A stretch of 64,000 nt of DNA from Priestia megaterium (GCF_023824195.1 NZ_CP085442.1:4859501-4923500), one strand, 5' to 3'; positions 9,511-19,500 are shown, counted from the first letter of the stretch. Numbers and translations: made by a program. Notes: generated by a model from the sequence alone, not told the origin.

Positions 9511-9530
9511 TGAATGAATGGTCATTCATT
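9511..9530. promoter_or_regulatory. FadR-type operator of the fad operon
   Basis: The near-perfect palindrome TGAATGAATGGTCATTCATT matches the B. subtilis FadR (YsiA) consensus TGAATGAMTANTCATTCA. It lies 29 nt upstream of the fadN start. Known role: FadR represses beta-oxidation genes and is released by long-chain acyl-CoA. The fadR gene itself is not in the window. Confidence 0.9.
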
Positions 9531-9669
9531 TTATGCGTAAAAAAAGAGAGTCACTGTTAATCTCTGTTTTTACTATAAAACATTTTTTAAATTTTCGCAA
9601 TATATTCACAATATTATCTCTAACTATTTTTAATGTGTTTGGTTATCTTAATACACAGGAGGTGATTTT

Positions 9670-9819
9670 GTGAGCAAATTAAAGAAGGATCCATCGTCAG
9701 CAGGCGTAAGCGCAGCAAGCGTTAAAGGAAATGCTGGACCGGTCAATGAACCGCACGGACGCGGCAAAAAGACATCTCAAAACCAACAGTACACAAAGCA
9801 TAACACTCAAGGACATTAA
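9670..9819 (+). CDS. yuzL: YuzL-like small protein
   Basis: A 49-codon gene starting with GTG at 9670 after a perfect AGGAGGTGATTTT ribosome site. The product is hydrophilic and basic, rich in Ser, Gly, Lys and Gln, with SSAGVSAASVKGNAGP near the N-terminus as in the YuzL family of Bacillus. It has no Trp or Cys and looks like a minor spore protein, though no function is established. It is divergent from fadN and ends in a terminator at 9824-9861. B. subtilis yuzL occupies the same neighbourhood. Confidence 0.82.
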   Translation: MSKLKKDPSSAGVSAASVKGNAGPVNEPHGRGKKTSQNQQYTKHNTQGH

Positions 9820-9823
9820 CCTC

Positions 9824-9861
9824 AAAATCGAACATGAGTAATCGAATCATGTTCGATTTTT
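9824..9861. terminator. Bidirectional terminator between yuzL and the proline dehydrogenase
   Basis: AAAATCGAACATGA pairs with TCATGTTCGATTTTT, a 14-bp stem with A and T runs on either side, between convergent genes. Confidence 0.88.
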
Positions 9862-9898
9862 GATTATTTCTTACTTTGTCATCACGACCATTTCATTA

Positions 9899-10816
9899 TT
9901 ATTTTTTTACAATTCCTTTTAAGACAAATGCGACATTTGCAGGTCTTTCTGCAAGGCGCCTCATAAAGTACCCATACCAGTCCGTTCCATAAGGAACGTA
10001 CACTCTCATTTTATATTGTTCTGCTACGAGCTGAACTTGCCTTTCTGATCGAATGCCGTATAGCATCTGAAATTCAAACTGATTCATTGAAATTCCATGC
10101 TTTTTAACAAACTCTTTTGCATACTGAATGATTCGTTCATCGTGAGTAGCAACTGCTGTGTAGTGACCGTTTAATAAGTGGAGTCCAATTATGTTTTTGA
10201 AGTTTTCATCTACGTCTTCTTTATCAGGAAACGCCACGTCTGCTGCTTCTTTGTACGCCCCTTTCACTAACCTTAATTTAGGAGCATAAGCATCTAATTC
10301 ACGGACGTCACTTTCTGTTCGATATAAGTACGCTTGAAGCACCGTCCCTACGTGTTCATACTCATTTTTTAATTGTTTAAATAGCTTAATCGTCTTGCTG
10401 CATCGCTTATAGTCCTCCATATCAATCGTCACAAATACGCTATATTTTTCCGCTTCTTCAAGAATACGTCGCATATGATGAAGTGCCAAATCCTCTGAAA
10501 TATCCAGTCCCATAGACGTTAATTTTAAAGAAATTTCTGAATCTAATCTTTCTTTGTGTATAAGGTGAATGGCCTTTATGCATTGAGCTGCAGCATGATC
10601 AACTTCAGCTTCACTTTCCACAAACTCGCCAAGATAATCAATCGTTACTTTTAATCCCTGTTCATTTAGCTTTTTTATCACACTAACAGCTTCATCGATG
10701 GTTTCCCCTGCAACAAAACGTGCTGCTCCAAAACGTAAGCCATAGCGCTTAGCCAGCTTTGTTAACTTTTTGCTTTTTGATAACAATAAAAAAAAGTTTC
10801 TTATCGTTTGTTCCAA
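9899..10816 (-). CDS. Proline dehydrogenase
   Basis: FAD-dependent oxidation of L-proline to pyrroline-5-carboxylate. The 305-residue protein is a monofunctional bacterial PRODH, a TIM barrel. Conserved elements include VTIDMEDY, LRLVKGAYKE (proline-binding Lys/Arg region), ATHDERII and, near the C-terminus, VYVPYGTDWYGYFMRRLAERP, whose double Arg binds the substrate carboxylate. The start is TTG at 10816 behind GGGGGG. No P5C dehydrogenase gene is adjacent. Homologous to B. subtilis YusM and similar to PutB. Confidence 0.93.
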   Translation of the reverse strand: MEQTIRNFFLLLSKSKKLTKLAKRYGLRFGAARFVAGETIDEAVSVIKKLNEQGLKVTIDYLGEFVESEAEVDHAAAQCIKAIHLIHKERLDSEISLKLTSMGLDISEDLALHHMRRILEEAEKYSVFVTIDMEDYKRCSKTIKLFKQLKNEYEHVGTVLQAYLYRTESDVRELDAYAPKLRLVKGAYKEAADVAFPDKEDVDENFKNIIGLHLLNGHYTAVATHDERIIQYAKEFVKKHGISMNQFEFQMLYGIRSERQVQLVAEQYKMRVYVPYGTDWYGYFMRRLAERPANVAFVLKGIVKK

Positions 10817-10965
10817 AGCAACCCCCCGCCTTCACTTGTCATACGCCTCACAAAATTTATTTAATTATCATTAATTTTACCATTTTTTAAACTAGATAGA
10901 TAGGCACCCTTTATTAACATATGCATACAAAATCAAAAAGCGACCGAGAGCTTTTTGATAAAAAA

Positions 10966-10991
10966 ACATCCATCAGCTTTGTGATGAATGT
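10966..10991 (-). terminator. Terminator of the siderophore transport operon
   Basis: On the minus strand ACATTCATCA pairs with TGATGGATGT, followed by a run of T, immediately after yusU. Confidence 0.82.
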
Positions 10992-10993
10992 TT

Positions 10994-11251
10994 TTATTCT
11001 GGTTTTCGCTGTGACGCTCGATGCGCTTCATTCAGCTCTTTTATTTCCTTCACAATCTCGACCATTTCCGCTTTTGCTTCTGGATATAATTGATTCCAAT
11101 GCTTTGTTAAAGGCGGCATGGATTTTGAGATATGGTTGTAAAGTGCCCACATTTTCACTTTTTCCTGCAGCTGTTCGTCACTTTGACCAACCATTAGTTC
11201 CGTATACTTTTCAATCAAACCGTCGAATTGCTCTTGAAAGGTTTTACTCAT
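10994..11251 (-). CDS. yusU: YusU-like protein (DUF2573)
   Basis: An 85-residue, charged, probably all-helical protein of unknown function (FQEQFDGLIEKYTELMVG; VKEIKELNEAH). The ATG at 11251 is set by AAAGGAGTG 7 nt upstream and lies inside the end of the preceding FhuF-like gene (8-nt overlap), so translation is probably coupled. In B. subtilis, yusU also sits next to yusV. Its place at the end of a Fur-controlled uptake operon suggests a role in iron handling, which is inference only. Confidence 0.8.
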   Translation of the reverse strand: MSKTFQEQFDGLIEKYTELMVGQSDEQLQEKVKMWALYNHISKSMPPLTKHWNQLYPEAKAEMVEIVKEIKELNEAHRASQRKPE

Positions 11252-12014
11252 GCACAATCACTCCTTTCTTTGGTTTACAAATAACCGGACACGTTCGACA
11301 ATAAGTCTTTTTATCTCCTGTTTGGTAAGACAAACAGCACGTTTGCCGACCTCTTATCTCCTGCTTTTGCTTCTCTACATATGGAGGAAGTGAACTGTAC
11401 CTAGCAAACGGATTATGATGGTATGAACCAAAGTGATGACCCTCAGCTTCTTCCAACACGTATCGTAAATTCTTTTGTACTTGCACATTTTCTATTTCTT
11501 CATTTGCCAAAAGCAAATCATAAAGCCAGTGGATATAAACAGCTACGTTTTCCCATAGAGTCAGCTTCGAGATTTTTGTCACTTTACGCAGCGATGACCA
11601 TATCGGCTCAATGTGATGAGCAAACAATTCATCAAGAAGTTCATCAAGAAGAATTTTCCGATTGTCCTCTGTTACTTCTTTCGTCTCAATTTCTGAGATA
11701 AACACTTTTGGGAGCCACATAGTTTCAGCGTCTTCTGTATGCAACGAAACATTTTTAGTCGATGCGTTTATCTTTTTTTGAAACACAATAAATGAATACA
11801 AAGCCGCCACCACAACAAAGCTATACCGCTTCGCTAACATGGAAGCAGCTGCTCTCAAGTTATCAGCCTCCATCGTCTGTTGAATCCACAGCAGCTGCAT
11901 CCTCAGCGTGCTTTCGTCCATGCAGCTGGAGGGAGACAACCTATACAGCGAGTTATCTTTAAACGTACAGCGGAATTTTTCTGCTAACTCGCTTTGCTCT
12001 TTCTTATTGAGCAT
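11244..12014 (-). CDS. FhuF-like ferric siderophore reductase
   Basis: Protein of about 256 residues whose C-terminal region carries RQTCCLSYQ...YCRTCPVIC, a CC-x11-C-x2-C arrangement typical of the unusual [2Fe-2S] cluster of FhuF-type cytoplasmic ferric-siderophore reductases. Known family role: reduces Fe(III) in the imported siderophore so that iron is released. The upstream part ([12 protein letters not shown]) fits the IucA/FhuF-like fold. The ATG at 12014 overlaps the end of the ATPase gene; an earlier TTG (12026) has no clear ribosome site. Position between yusV and yusU strongly supports the assignment. Confidence 0.82.
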   Translation of the reverse strand: MLNKKEQSELAEKFRCTFKDNSLYRLSPSSCMDESTLRMQLLWIQQTMEADNLRAAASMLAKRYSFVVVAALYSFIVFQKKINASTKNVSLHTEDAETMWLPKVFISEIETKEVTEDNRKILLDELLDELFAHHIEPIWSSLRKVTKISKLTLWENVAVYIHWLYDLLLANEEIENVQVQKNLRYVLEEAEGHHFGSYHHNPFARYSSLPPYVEKQKQEIRGRQTCCLSYQTGDKKTYCRTCPVICKPKKGVIVHE

Positions 12015-12831
12015 GCTGCGTTTCAACGCGCAGCTTATTCACAATACATCGTCCGCGCCCATGAGGAATACAAAGAGGCGTTCCAAATAACGGATCCACC
12101 GTCACTTCACAGTTCATATTAAAGACTCGCTGTACTAAATCGCAGTTAATGACTTCTTCTGGTCTTCCCTGTGCATAGATTTTTTTATCTTGAAGCGCCA
12201 CAATATGATGAGCATAGCGGCAGGCTAAGTTTAAATCATGCAGCACCATTACGATGGTACGATTTTCTTTTTCATTCAGTTCAAACAACAAGTCCAAGAT
12301 CTCAATTTGATGCGTCATATCTAAATACGTTGTCGGTTCATCAAGTAAAATAATATCCGTATCTTGTGCTAATGTCATAGCAATCCATGCGCGCTGACGC
12401 TGTCCTCCAGAAAGCGAATCAACTTGACGATCAGCCAAGTCTGCTAACCCTGTTGCTTCGAGTGCATTTTGTACTTTTTCTTCATCTTCTTGAGACCACT
12501 GACGGAACCAATTTTGATACGGATAGCGCCCTTGTTTAACAAGCTGAAGCACTGTCAACCCTTCAGGTGCAACAGGACCTTGCGGAAGGATTGCTAGCTG
12601 CTTTGCAATTTCCTTTGTCGGAAGAGAGGAAATTTTAGAGCCTTCTAGTAAAATAGAGCCGGCATGTGGCTTTAATAATCTTGCTAGTGAACGCAGCAGC
12701 GTAGATTTTCCGCATCCATTACTGCCGATAAAAACCGTAATCTCACCCTTTGGGATGGTAACGTCAAGCTCATCTATAATCATCGCTTCTCCATATGATA
12801 ATGTTAGCGATTTTGTTTCTAACGAATGCAT
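12004..12831 (-). CDS. yusV: Iron-siderophore ABC transporter ATP-binding protein
   Basis: ATPase for iron-hydroxamate import, 275 residues. It shows Walker [10 protein letters not shown] (about 37-45), signature LSGGQRQR (about 139-146), Walker [13 protein letters not shown] and H-loop [14 protein letters not shown]. In B. subtilis YusV serves the YfiY-YfiZ-YfhA transporter for schizokinen and arthrobactin, and here it directly follows both permeases. The C-terminal extension ends [14 protein letters not shown]. The ATG at 12831 follows GAAGGAGCG. Part of the divergent Fur-controlled locus. Confidence 0.93.
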   Translation of the reverse strand: MHSLETKSLTLSYGEAMIIDELDVTIPKGEITVFIGSNGCGKSTLLRSLARLLKPHAGSILLEGSKISSLPTKEIAKQLAILPQGPVAPEGLTVLQLVKQGRYPYQNWFRQWSQEDEEKVQNALEATGLADLADRQVDSLSGGQRQRAWIAMTLAQDTDIILLDEPTTYLDMTHQIEILDLLFELNEKENRTIVMVLHDLNLACRYAHHIVALQDKKIYAQGRPEEVINCDLVQRVFNMNCEVTVDPLFGTPLCIPHGRGRCIVNKLRVETQHAQ

Positions 12832-12857
12832 GCGAATCGCTCCTTCTACAAAGAATG

Positions 12858-13907
12858 CTATACGTTTCTTTGTTTGTATAGTAAATAAATGAAGTACGGT
12901 GCGCCAATTGCAGCTGTAAATACACCTGCTGGCACTTCGATTGGCAAGAAAAATGTTCGGCCAATTAAATCTGCTGCTGTGATTAAGATTGCTCCGATTA
13001 ATGCCGATAGCGGTATTAAAGCTCCGAATGAAGAACCTACCAGCTTTCGGGCAATATGTGGAGCAAGCAATCCTACAAAGCTAATTCCGCCGGCAAATGC
13101 AACGGCGCTTCCTGTTAAAGCTGTACTCATCAGCAATAGTGCCAAACGATTTTTTTGAACGCGACTTCCAACGTTAGTCGCAATTTCTTCACCTAATTCT
13201 TGAACATTTAAATTTCGAATCATTAAAATCGTGATTATAACTAGCCCTATTGTAACAGGAACTAGTATGGAAACACTGGCCCAATTTGAGCCATACACCG
13301 TTCCTGTGATCCAAATATTTGCCTGACTAGCGCGATAGATAGGACCCATAATCATAAACAGCGTGGTCATAGCTTTCGTTAACGCTGTTAATCCAATTCC
13401 TATTAATACTAGTGTAATAGGAGAGACGCCATTTTTCCAGGCAAACACATAAAGTAAAAGCGCCACTGCCACTGCACCTAAAAATGCGCTAACAGGCATC
13501 CAATTAATACTTACGGTTAACGAGTTGCTTTTATCACTAAATAGTGTCAAAAATAACACTACACCGACTGACGCTCCTCCTGTTAATCCAATTAAGTCTG
13601 GTGAAGCAAGCGGATTTCTCACAAGCCCCTGCAAGATAGCGCCTGCAATAGCTAGGCAAATACCGGCACAAATGGCAACAATAATGCGTGGAAGTCTGAA
13701 AGATGTAACAACTAATCGTTCAAACTCCAATCCATGACCCGCTAAAATTTTAATCACACGAAGTGGATTAATAAATAAGTCACCCGTACCTGCACTCAAT
13801 AAAAAGAGAGCAACAAGTGCAGCTGAAAATCCAATAATGATCAGAGCTGCTTTTATGTTAACCAAAAATGAAATTCTCTTTAAGCGAAGAGATAAGTATG
13901 TTTTCAT
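12858..13907 (-). CDS. yfhA: Iron-siderophore ABC transporter permease (YfhA-like)
   Basis: FecCD-family inner-membrane permease of 349 residues with about ten hydrophobic segments. The family signature [20 protein letters not shown] is near residue 95, and a coupling region ([11 protein letters not shown]) faces the ATPase. It overlaps the preceding permease gene by 4 nt (ATGA), showing translational coupling, and pairs with it as a heterodimer. Likely substrate: hydroxamate-citrate siderophores such as schizokinen, inferred from B. subtilis YfhA. Confidence 0.92.
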   Translation of the reverse strand: MKTYLSLRLKRISFLVNIKAALIIIGFSAALVALFLLSAGTGDLFINPLRVIKILAGHGLEFERLVVTSFRLPRIIVAICAGICLAIAGAILQGLVRNPLASPDLIGLTGGASVGVVLFLTLFSDKSNSLTVSINWMPVSAFLGAVAVALLLYVFAWKNGVSPITLVLIGIGLTALTKAMTTLFMIMGPIYRASQANIWITGTVYGSNWASVSILVPVTIGLVIITILMIRNLNVQELGEEIATNVGSRVQKNRLALLLMSTALTGSAVAFAGGISFVGLLAPHIARKLVGSSFGALIPLSALIGAILITAADLIGRTFFLPIEVPAGVFTAAIGAPYFIYLLYKQRNV

Positions 13908-14914
13908 GACGCCTTTGCCCCTTTCCTTGCCATATAGATAAAGAAAGGTGTACCAATAACAGCAGTCATGACTCCAACAGGGATTTCTTGAGGCATAATG
14001 ACATACCTGGCCGCAACATCGGCTAATAAAATTAAGATCCCGCCGGCAACCGCACTATAGGGAAATACCCAACGATAATCTTGTCCTACAATTGCTCTTA
14101 CAACATGAGGAACAATAATTCCGACAAAGCTGATCGGACCGGCTACTGCAACGGCTCCACCAGCTAAAATGGCAATAATGATGCCGCTTATAATTTTGAC
14201 AAGAGCCGTTCTTTGACCTAATCCTTTAGCTACATCTTCACCAATCGTTAAAATATTAATTTTTGAAGCGATAAAAAACGTGACAATGATTGCTGGTACT
14301 ATATAAGGCAGTATGCCATACAGCATTTCCACCTTGCGTCCTTGCACAGATCCAGCCAGCCAAAAGAGAACTTGATCAAGTGAAGATTCATCCACAGCCA
14401 GCAGTCCTTGTGTTAAAGAAGAGAAAAAGGCTGCAATAGCCGCTCCTGCGAGCGTCAATTTAATAGGCGTTAATCCTTCTTTTCCGATGGACCCAAGAAA
14501 ATAGACAACCACTACGGTTAATGCCGCTCCTACAAATGCAATCCATGTAAAAGCTTGAAGTGAATTGACCGAAAAAATCATCACTGCAACAACAATAAAA
14601 AAGCTGGCCCCAGCGTTCACACCAATAATATCCGGTGAAGCAAGTGGGTTTTTCGTTAACGCCTGCATCATTGCTCCTGCAATTCCTAAACAAATACCTA
14701 CCACAGCACCGATTATAGCGCGCGGCAATCGAATATTTTGAATAACTATGTGCTCATTCGAACCGTTAAACGCTTGAAAAGCTTCAAATGCTGTCTTGAT
14801 ACTTGTATCTGTGTATCCGAGTACGATACTTAATCCAATACAGATTAAAAGCAGCATGATTCCAATGATGAGCCCCATTACTTTCATTTGAACACTGCGT
14901 AGCATCATTTTCAT
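13904..14914 (-). CDS. yfiZ: Iron-siderophore ABC transporter permease (YfiZ-like)
   Basis: First gene of the minus-strand siderophore operon; a FecCD-family permease of 336 residues. It carries ALTKNPLASPDIIGVNAGAS near residue 90 and the coupling region IGEDVAKGLGQR. The ATG at 14914 is preceded by AGAGGAGAGC. It is transcribed from a promoter (14955-14983) next to a Fur box and faces the binding-protein gene yfiY across the intergenic region. Confidence 0.92.
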   Translation of the reverse strand: MKMMLRSVQMKVMGLIIGIMLLLICIGLSIVLGYTDTSIKTAFEAFQAFNGSNEHIVIQNIRLPRAIIGAVVGICLGIAGAMMQALTKNPLASPDIIGVNAGASFFIVVAVMIFSVNSLQAFTWIAFVGAALTVVVVYFLGSIGKEGLTPIKLTLAGAAIAAFFSSLTQGLLAVDESSLDQVLFWLAGSVQGRKVEMLYGILPYIVPAIIVTFFIASKINILTIGEDVAKGLGQRTALVKIISGIIIAILAGGAVAVAGPISFVGIIVPHVVRAIVGQDYRWVFPYSAVAGGILILLADVAARYVIMPQEIPVGVMTAVIGTPFFIYMARKGAKAS

Positions 14915-14954
14915 TGCTCTCCTCTAAGATGATTCCTATATATATCTAACCTTT

Positions 14955-14983
14955 AGTTTAGGAAACATTGAAAAAAGTGTCAA
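14955..14983 (-). promoter_or_regulatory. Promoter of the siderophore permease operon
   Basis: TTGACA (14983-14978) and TAAACT (14960-14955) with a 17-nt spacer, reading toward yfiZ. A Fur box begins 7 nt upstream of the -35 element. Confidence 0.8.
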
Positions 14984-14989
14984 TGATTT

Positions 14990-15004
14990 TGAGAATCATT
15001 TTCA
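14990..15004. promoter_or_regulatory. Fur box 1
   Basis: TGAGAAT-C-ATTTTCA, a 7-1-7 match to the Bacillus Fur consensus TGATAAT-N-ATTATCA with two changed positions. It lies between the two divergent -35 elements. Confidence 0.85.
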
Positions 15005-15012
15005 ATTTTTAA

Positions 15013-15041
15013 TTGACACCGCTTAAAAATTAGAATATTAT
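15013..15041 (+). promoter_or_regulatory. Promoter of yfiY
   Basis: TTGACA (15013-15018), a 17-nt spacer, then TATTAT (15036-15041). The predicted start site falls at about 15048, directly before Fur box 2. Confidence 0.85.
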
Positions 15042-15053
15042 CTTAATTGTTAA

Positions 15054-15068
15054 TGAAAATCATTATCA
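15054..15068. promoter_or_regulatory. Fur box 2
   Basis: TGAAAAT-C-ATTATCA matches the 7-1-7 Fur consensus at all but one position. Placed over the first transcribed bases of yfiY, where bound Fur-Fe(II) would block initiation. Confidence 0.9.
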
Positions 15069-15087
15069 TTTAAGAGGGGGAAGAGAT

Positions 15088-16074
15088 GTGAATACATATT
15101 CTAAAGGCAAGTTGTCATATTTGTTATCCATTCTTACCATTATGACACTGCTTGTGCTGGCAGCCTGCGGTAATTCAAACAGCGCTGACGGCGATAAAAA
15201 AGAAAAAACGGAAGGTTCTGGCGAAACTTATACAGTAAAACACGCAATGGATAAAACAGAGATTAAAGGAACACCTAAACGAGTGGTCGTTTTAACAAAC
15301 GAAGGTACTGAAGCTCTTCTTGCAATGGGTGTAAAGCCTGTGGGTGCTGTTCAATCATGGTTAGGAAATCCGTGGTATGACCATATTAAAGGTCAGATGA
15401 AAGGCGTTAAAAGTGTAGGTACAGAAAGCGAGCCAAGCTTAGAAGCAATCGCAGCTTTAAAACCTGACTTGATTATCGGAAATAAAATGCGCCAAGAAAA
15501 AGTATACGATCAGCTGAGTCAAATTGCTCCGACTGTCTTCTCTGAAGAACTGCGCGGAGACTGGAAGTCAAACTTTAAGCTATATGCAAAAGCTGTAAAT
15601 AAAGAAGAAAAAGGTAAAGAAGTATTAGCGGACTACGACAATCGCATAGCTGATTTAAAGAAACGTCTTGGTAATCAGTTAAAACAAAAAATCTCAGTTG
15701 TACGCTTTACAGCTGGAGACGTTCGTATCTATCATAAAGATTCGTTCTCAGGCGTTATTTTAGATCAGCTTGGCTTTGCTCGCCCTGAATCTCAAGACAA
15801 AAATGATTTTGCTGAAATGAATGCAACAAAAGAACGCATTCCGGCAATGGACGGCGATCAGCTATTCTACTTCTCTTATGAAACGGGAGACGGCGAAGCA
15901 ACAAAGCTTGAAAAAGAATGGATAAACGATCCGCTTTTCAAAAAGTTAAAAGTAGCTCAAGAAGACCATGTTCATAAAGTAGATGATGCTACTTGGAATA
16001 CAGCAGGCGGCGTGTTAGCAGCTAATATCGTACTTGATGATATTGAAAAAATCTTCTTAGATAAAAAACAATAA
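15088..16074 (+). CDS. yfiY: Siderophore-binding lipoprotein (YfiY-like)
   Basis: Extracytoplasmic substrate-binding lipoprotein of 328 residues. A signal peptide ends in the lipobox LAAC, with Cys27 as the lipidated residue. The mature part is a Fe(III)-siderophore periplasmic-binding fold, with PKRVVVLTNEGTEALLAMGVKPVG and SVGTESEPSLEAIAALKPDLI. Start is GTG at 15088 after AGAGGGGG. It stands alone on the plus strand, divergent from its permeases and ATPase, and ends at a terminator. Schizokinen/arthrobactin as ligand is inferred from the B. subtilis YfiY system. Confidence 0.92.
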   Translation: MNTYSKGKLSYLLSILTIMTLLVLAACGNSNSADGDKKEKTEGSGETYTVKHAMDKTEIKGTPKRVVVLTNEGTEALLAMGVKPVGAVQSWLGNPWYDHIKGQMKGVKSVGTESEPSLEAIAALKPDLIIGNKMRQEKVYDQLSQIAPTVFSEELRGDWKSNFKLYAKAVNKEEKGKEVLADYDNRIADLKKRLGNQLKQKISVVRFTAGDVRIYHKDSFSGVILDQLGFARPESQDKNDFAEMNATKERIPAMDGDQLFYFSYETGDGEATKLEKEWINDPLFKKLKVAQEDHVHKVDDATWNTAGGVLAANIVLDDIEKIFLDKKQ

Positions 16075-16088
16075 TAATATGAAAGAAA

Positions 16089-16115
16089 GAGCTTCGACCA
16101 ATCGAAGCTCTTTTT
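16089..16115 (+). terminator. Terminator of yfiY
   Basis: GAGCTTCGA-CCAA-TCGAAGCTC followed by five T. Confidence 0.9.
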
Positions 16116-16185
16116 GCATGTATAATGTATTTCCTTTCATCGCACACTAACCGTGGTCTCACTTTATTAAATAGGAGTGGTGAAA

Positions 16186-16359
16186 ATGAATTCAAAAAAA
16201 CAGCCTAAAAAGCAGCCTGATACAAATGAAATGGCTGACCGTCAGTTCGAAACAGAAGATTATAACCGACAAGATGCACTCTCACAAGGTCTAGCAGAAA
16301 CACATGAGCAAGTAAGCGACGCCTATCAAGAAGGATCATTTGAAGATACAGATCGTTAA
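16186..16359 (+). CDS. YozQ-like small protein (DUF4025)
   Basis: A 57-residue acidic, hydrophilic protein. The segment LSQGLAETHEQVSDAYQEG resembles DUF4025/YozQ of B. subtilis, whose function is unknown. The start is the ATG at 16186, placed 8 nt after AGGAG; two in-frame GTG codons (16177, 16180) overlap the ribosome site and are unlikely. It has its own terminator at 16361-16395. Confidence 0.75.
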   Translation: MNSKKQPKKQPDTNEMADRQFETEDYNRQDALSQGLAETHEQVSDAYQEGSFEDTDR

Positions 16360-16360
16360 T

Positions 16361-16395
16361 AAAAAAAGAGCTGACTCTAAGTCAGCTCTTTTTTT
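16361..16395. terminator. Bidirectional terminator between the YozQ-like gene and a small minus-strand gene
   Basis: AGAGCTGAC-TCTAA-GTCAGCTCT flanked by runs of A and T, so it works in both directions. It touches the stop codon of the minus-strand gene at 16394. Confidence 0.9.
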
Positions 16396-16531
16396 ATTTT
16401 GAATGCTGCCATGCCGTTTTAGGCAATGACATGGACATCCACTGCTGGCGCTTTGATTTATCAATCGTTACTTTCTTTGCTTTAATTCCTTGTTGAATCA
16501 GCTGTTTCATTAGTTTATCAATTGACTTCAT
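16394..16531 (-). CDS. Small basic protein of unknown function (45 codons)
   Basis: A 45-codon frame with ATG at 16531 placed after the ribosome site GAGGTGAATAGCG, and a TAA at 16394 that abuts a strong terminator. The product is very basic: MKSIDKLMKQLIQQGIKAKK, then a tail with two Trp and a Lys-rich end. No signal peptide or Cys. It could be co-transcribed with or independent of the downstream region of swrC, whose stop is 37 nt upstream. I do not recognise a family. Confidence 0.6.
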   Translation of the reverse strand: MKSIDKLMKQLIQQGIKAKKVTIDKSKRQQWMSMSLPKTAWQHSK

Positions 16532-16567
16532 CGCTATTCACCTCAAAAGCGGAAATTTGTTTTGCTT

Positions 16568-19500
16568 CTATTTTTTTACTTTTTTGCGCTTAAACTTCAT
16601 AAAAAACTCATAGACAATTGGAACGATAATGAGCGTAAGCAGCGTAGAACTTGTTAGTCCTCCGATTACCGTAACCCCTAGCCCTTTTGAAATAAGGCCT
16701 CCACCTTCAAATCCAAAAGCTAATGGAAGCAGTGCACCAATCGTTGCAATAGCTGTCATTAAGATCGGGCGAAGACGTGTCATTCCAGCTTCTAGTAACG
16801 CTTCACGCGTCGACAGACCCTCTTGCTCTTTATGAATCACGCGGTCAATCAGCACAATTGCATTTGTTACCACAATTCCAATCAGCATAAGAGCTCCAAT
16901 CATCGAAGAAATGCTGATCGTTTCTCCAGAGATTAAAAGCGCCACTAGTGCACCGATGAGTGTAAATGGAAGTGAGAATAAGATAGCAAATGGTGCTAGC
17001 CCTCCACCAAATGTCAGTACTAGTACGAAGTACACGATACCGATGGCTGCGAGCATAGCAATTCCTAATTGACTAAATGAGTCATTAATTTGCTCTGATG
17101 CTCCGCCAAAGTTAATATCCATATCACTTGGCAAATCAATTTTCTTCACTTCTTTTTGGACGTTAGAAGAAACGCCGCCTACATCGTCACTCTTAATATC
17201 GGCACTTACCTCTGCATAAATTTTATTATCACGGCGAGTTACCGTATTCGATGTTTTACCCTTTTTAATATCGACAACTTCATTTAATGTAACTTCCTGT
17301 CCAGTTTGAGAGGTCACTTTTGTGCTTGAAAGTTCGGCAAAAGTAGAGAAATCCTCTTTTTCTTTTGGAAGGTATACGTTAATTTCGTTTCCGTCTTTTT
17401 GGATAGTCGTTAATACTTCACGCTGTCCAAGGTTCGAAATTTGCATGCCGATTTGACTAGCAGACAAGCCCAGTTCAGCGGCTTTCTTTTGATTCGGTAC
17501 TAGCGTATATTCATCAAACGTATCTGAAAGCGTAGAATCGACATTTTTCAGTTCTTTATGCTTTTCTAAAACATGCTGAACTTTATCAGCATAAGGTTTG
17601 ATTTCATCTAAGCTATCTCCGTAAATAAGGACGTTTAATGAATTATTGCTGCCGCTAGACGCCGTATTCATTGAGCCCCATTCACCTTGATTCGCTTGTT
17701 TATTAAGAGCTTTTAATACTTTATCCTGCTCTTTATCAAAGTTTTGTGTATCCTCGTCATATTGCACAAATGTTAAAACGTTATTTTTGCTTCCCGGATT
17801 AAAAGAGTTACCTTCACCGAACGAATACTGAACCGTTTTGACACCATCTCGCTTCATCAAGTACGCTTCTGCGCGATTTGCTGCTTTTTCTACGTCGCTT
17901 TGAGACTGTCCGGCTTTCGGTGTATACGTAAGCGTCAGCGTTTTTTCTTGATCGGATGATAAGAAGCTCACGCCAATAGAAGGAACTAAGAATAAACTTC
18001 CTACTAACAGTAGTACGGCTAACCCAAAGGAAATAAGCTTATGGTTTAGCGTCCAGTTCAAAATTCGCTTATATCCGTGCGCTAGTTTGCTTGGTTTTTC
18101 TTCTTTTACTTTTACATTTGTTTTAAATAACGAATGAGCAAGCATTGGCACGAGTGTTACCGCTACTAGCAGTGATGCTAACAGTGCAAAAACAACGGTT
18201 AACGCAAACGGTAAGAATAGCTCTCCTACCGGTCCTTCTACTAGACCTAACGGTAAGAATACGGCCACGGTTACGATTGTAGAAGAGAAAATTGGAACAA
18301 ACATCTCTTTCGTCGCCGCGACAATTAAATCTTTTCCTTTAAGCTTTTCTTCCTGATAAGCCATGCGGCGGTAAATATTTTCAATAACGACAATGGAATC
18401 ATCTACAACCCTTCCGATGGCTACAGTCATCGCTCCAAGCGTCATAATATTTAAAGAGATATCCATTGATTTGAGCGCTAAAATGGCGATTAATAACGAA
18501 AGCGGAATCGAAATAACGGCAATAATCGTTGAACGAATATCACGTAAAAATAAAAGAATAATAATAACCGCAAAGACCGCACCGATAATAGCTTTATTTA
18601 GCATCGTATGAACAGAATCTTCAATCGGTTTACCTTGATCAAAAATATTGTCAACGTGAAGGTCTTTATTTTTCTTTTCTAGGCTATTCATTTTTTCTTT
18701 AATATCATTTACAACATTTACTGTGTTCGCATCCTTCGCTTTGACAACTTGTACAGCAATTGAAGGTTTTCCGTTCGTGCGAGAAATAGATTCTGCTTTC
18801 CCCGTCACTTTAATATCCGCAATTTCTTTTAATTTCACAGTTGGAATAGAAGCTGCGGACGGCGCCTGCTGCACGGCTCCTTGTGTCTGCTGCTGGCTCA
18901 TTCCTTGTTGCTGATCTTGAGCAGCTCCTTGACTAGGAACAGCTGGAATCTCTAAGTTTTCCAAATCTTTTTCTGCTGTCATCTTTCCGTCTACCACAAC
19001 AGATTTTTGAGATCCATCCATCGTATACGTACCAGCCGGCACTTTTGCATCAGATGCTTGGATAAGCTTTTTCACCGTATCTTCATCGAGTCCCAGCTGC
19101 TTGAGCTTGTCTTGTTTGAATACAAGTTCTGCTTCTTCAACTTGTTCTCCTGACACACTGACCGAAGAAATCCCTTGCACTTTTTCAACTTGTGGAACAA
19201 CGGTATTTTTTACATACTTCGTTAATTCTTCTAATGATTTTTTATCATCTGAAACGCTTAATGAAATAATCGGAAAATCACTAATGCTTTGTCTTGAAAC
19301 ATTTGGTTCCTCTACATCATCTGGCAGATCTACGTTTGAAAGAGCTCGTCTAACTTCGTCTTCTGCCTTCTCCATATCTTTACTAAAGCTATATTCAACT
19401 TGAATAGTAGCCATATTTTCATAAGAAGATGAGCTAACTGTCTCAACGCCGCTCAGTCCCTGAAGCTTTTGTTCAATCGGCTTACTCACCTTATCTGCCA

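Noticed and set aside
11423..11701. 92-codon plus-strand frame inside the reductase gene
   Set aside because: It is antisense to the FhuF-like gene, which overlaps both neighbours in a coupled operon; no ribosome site.
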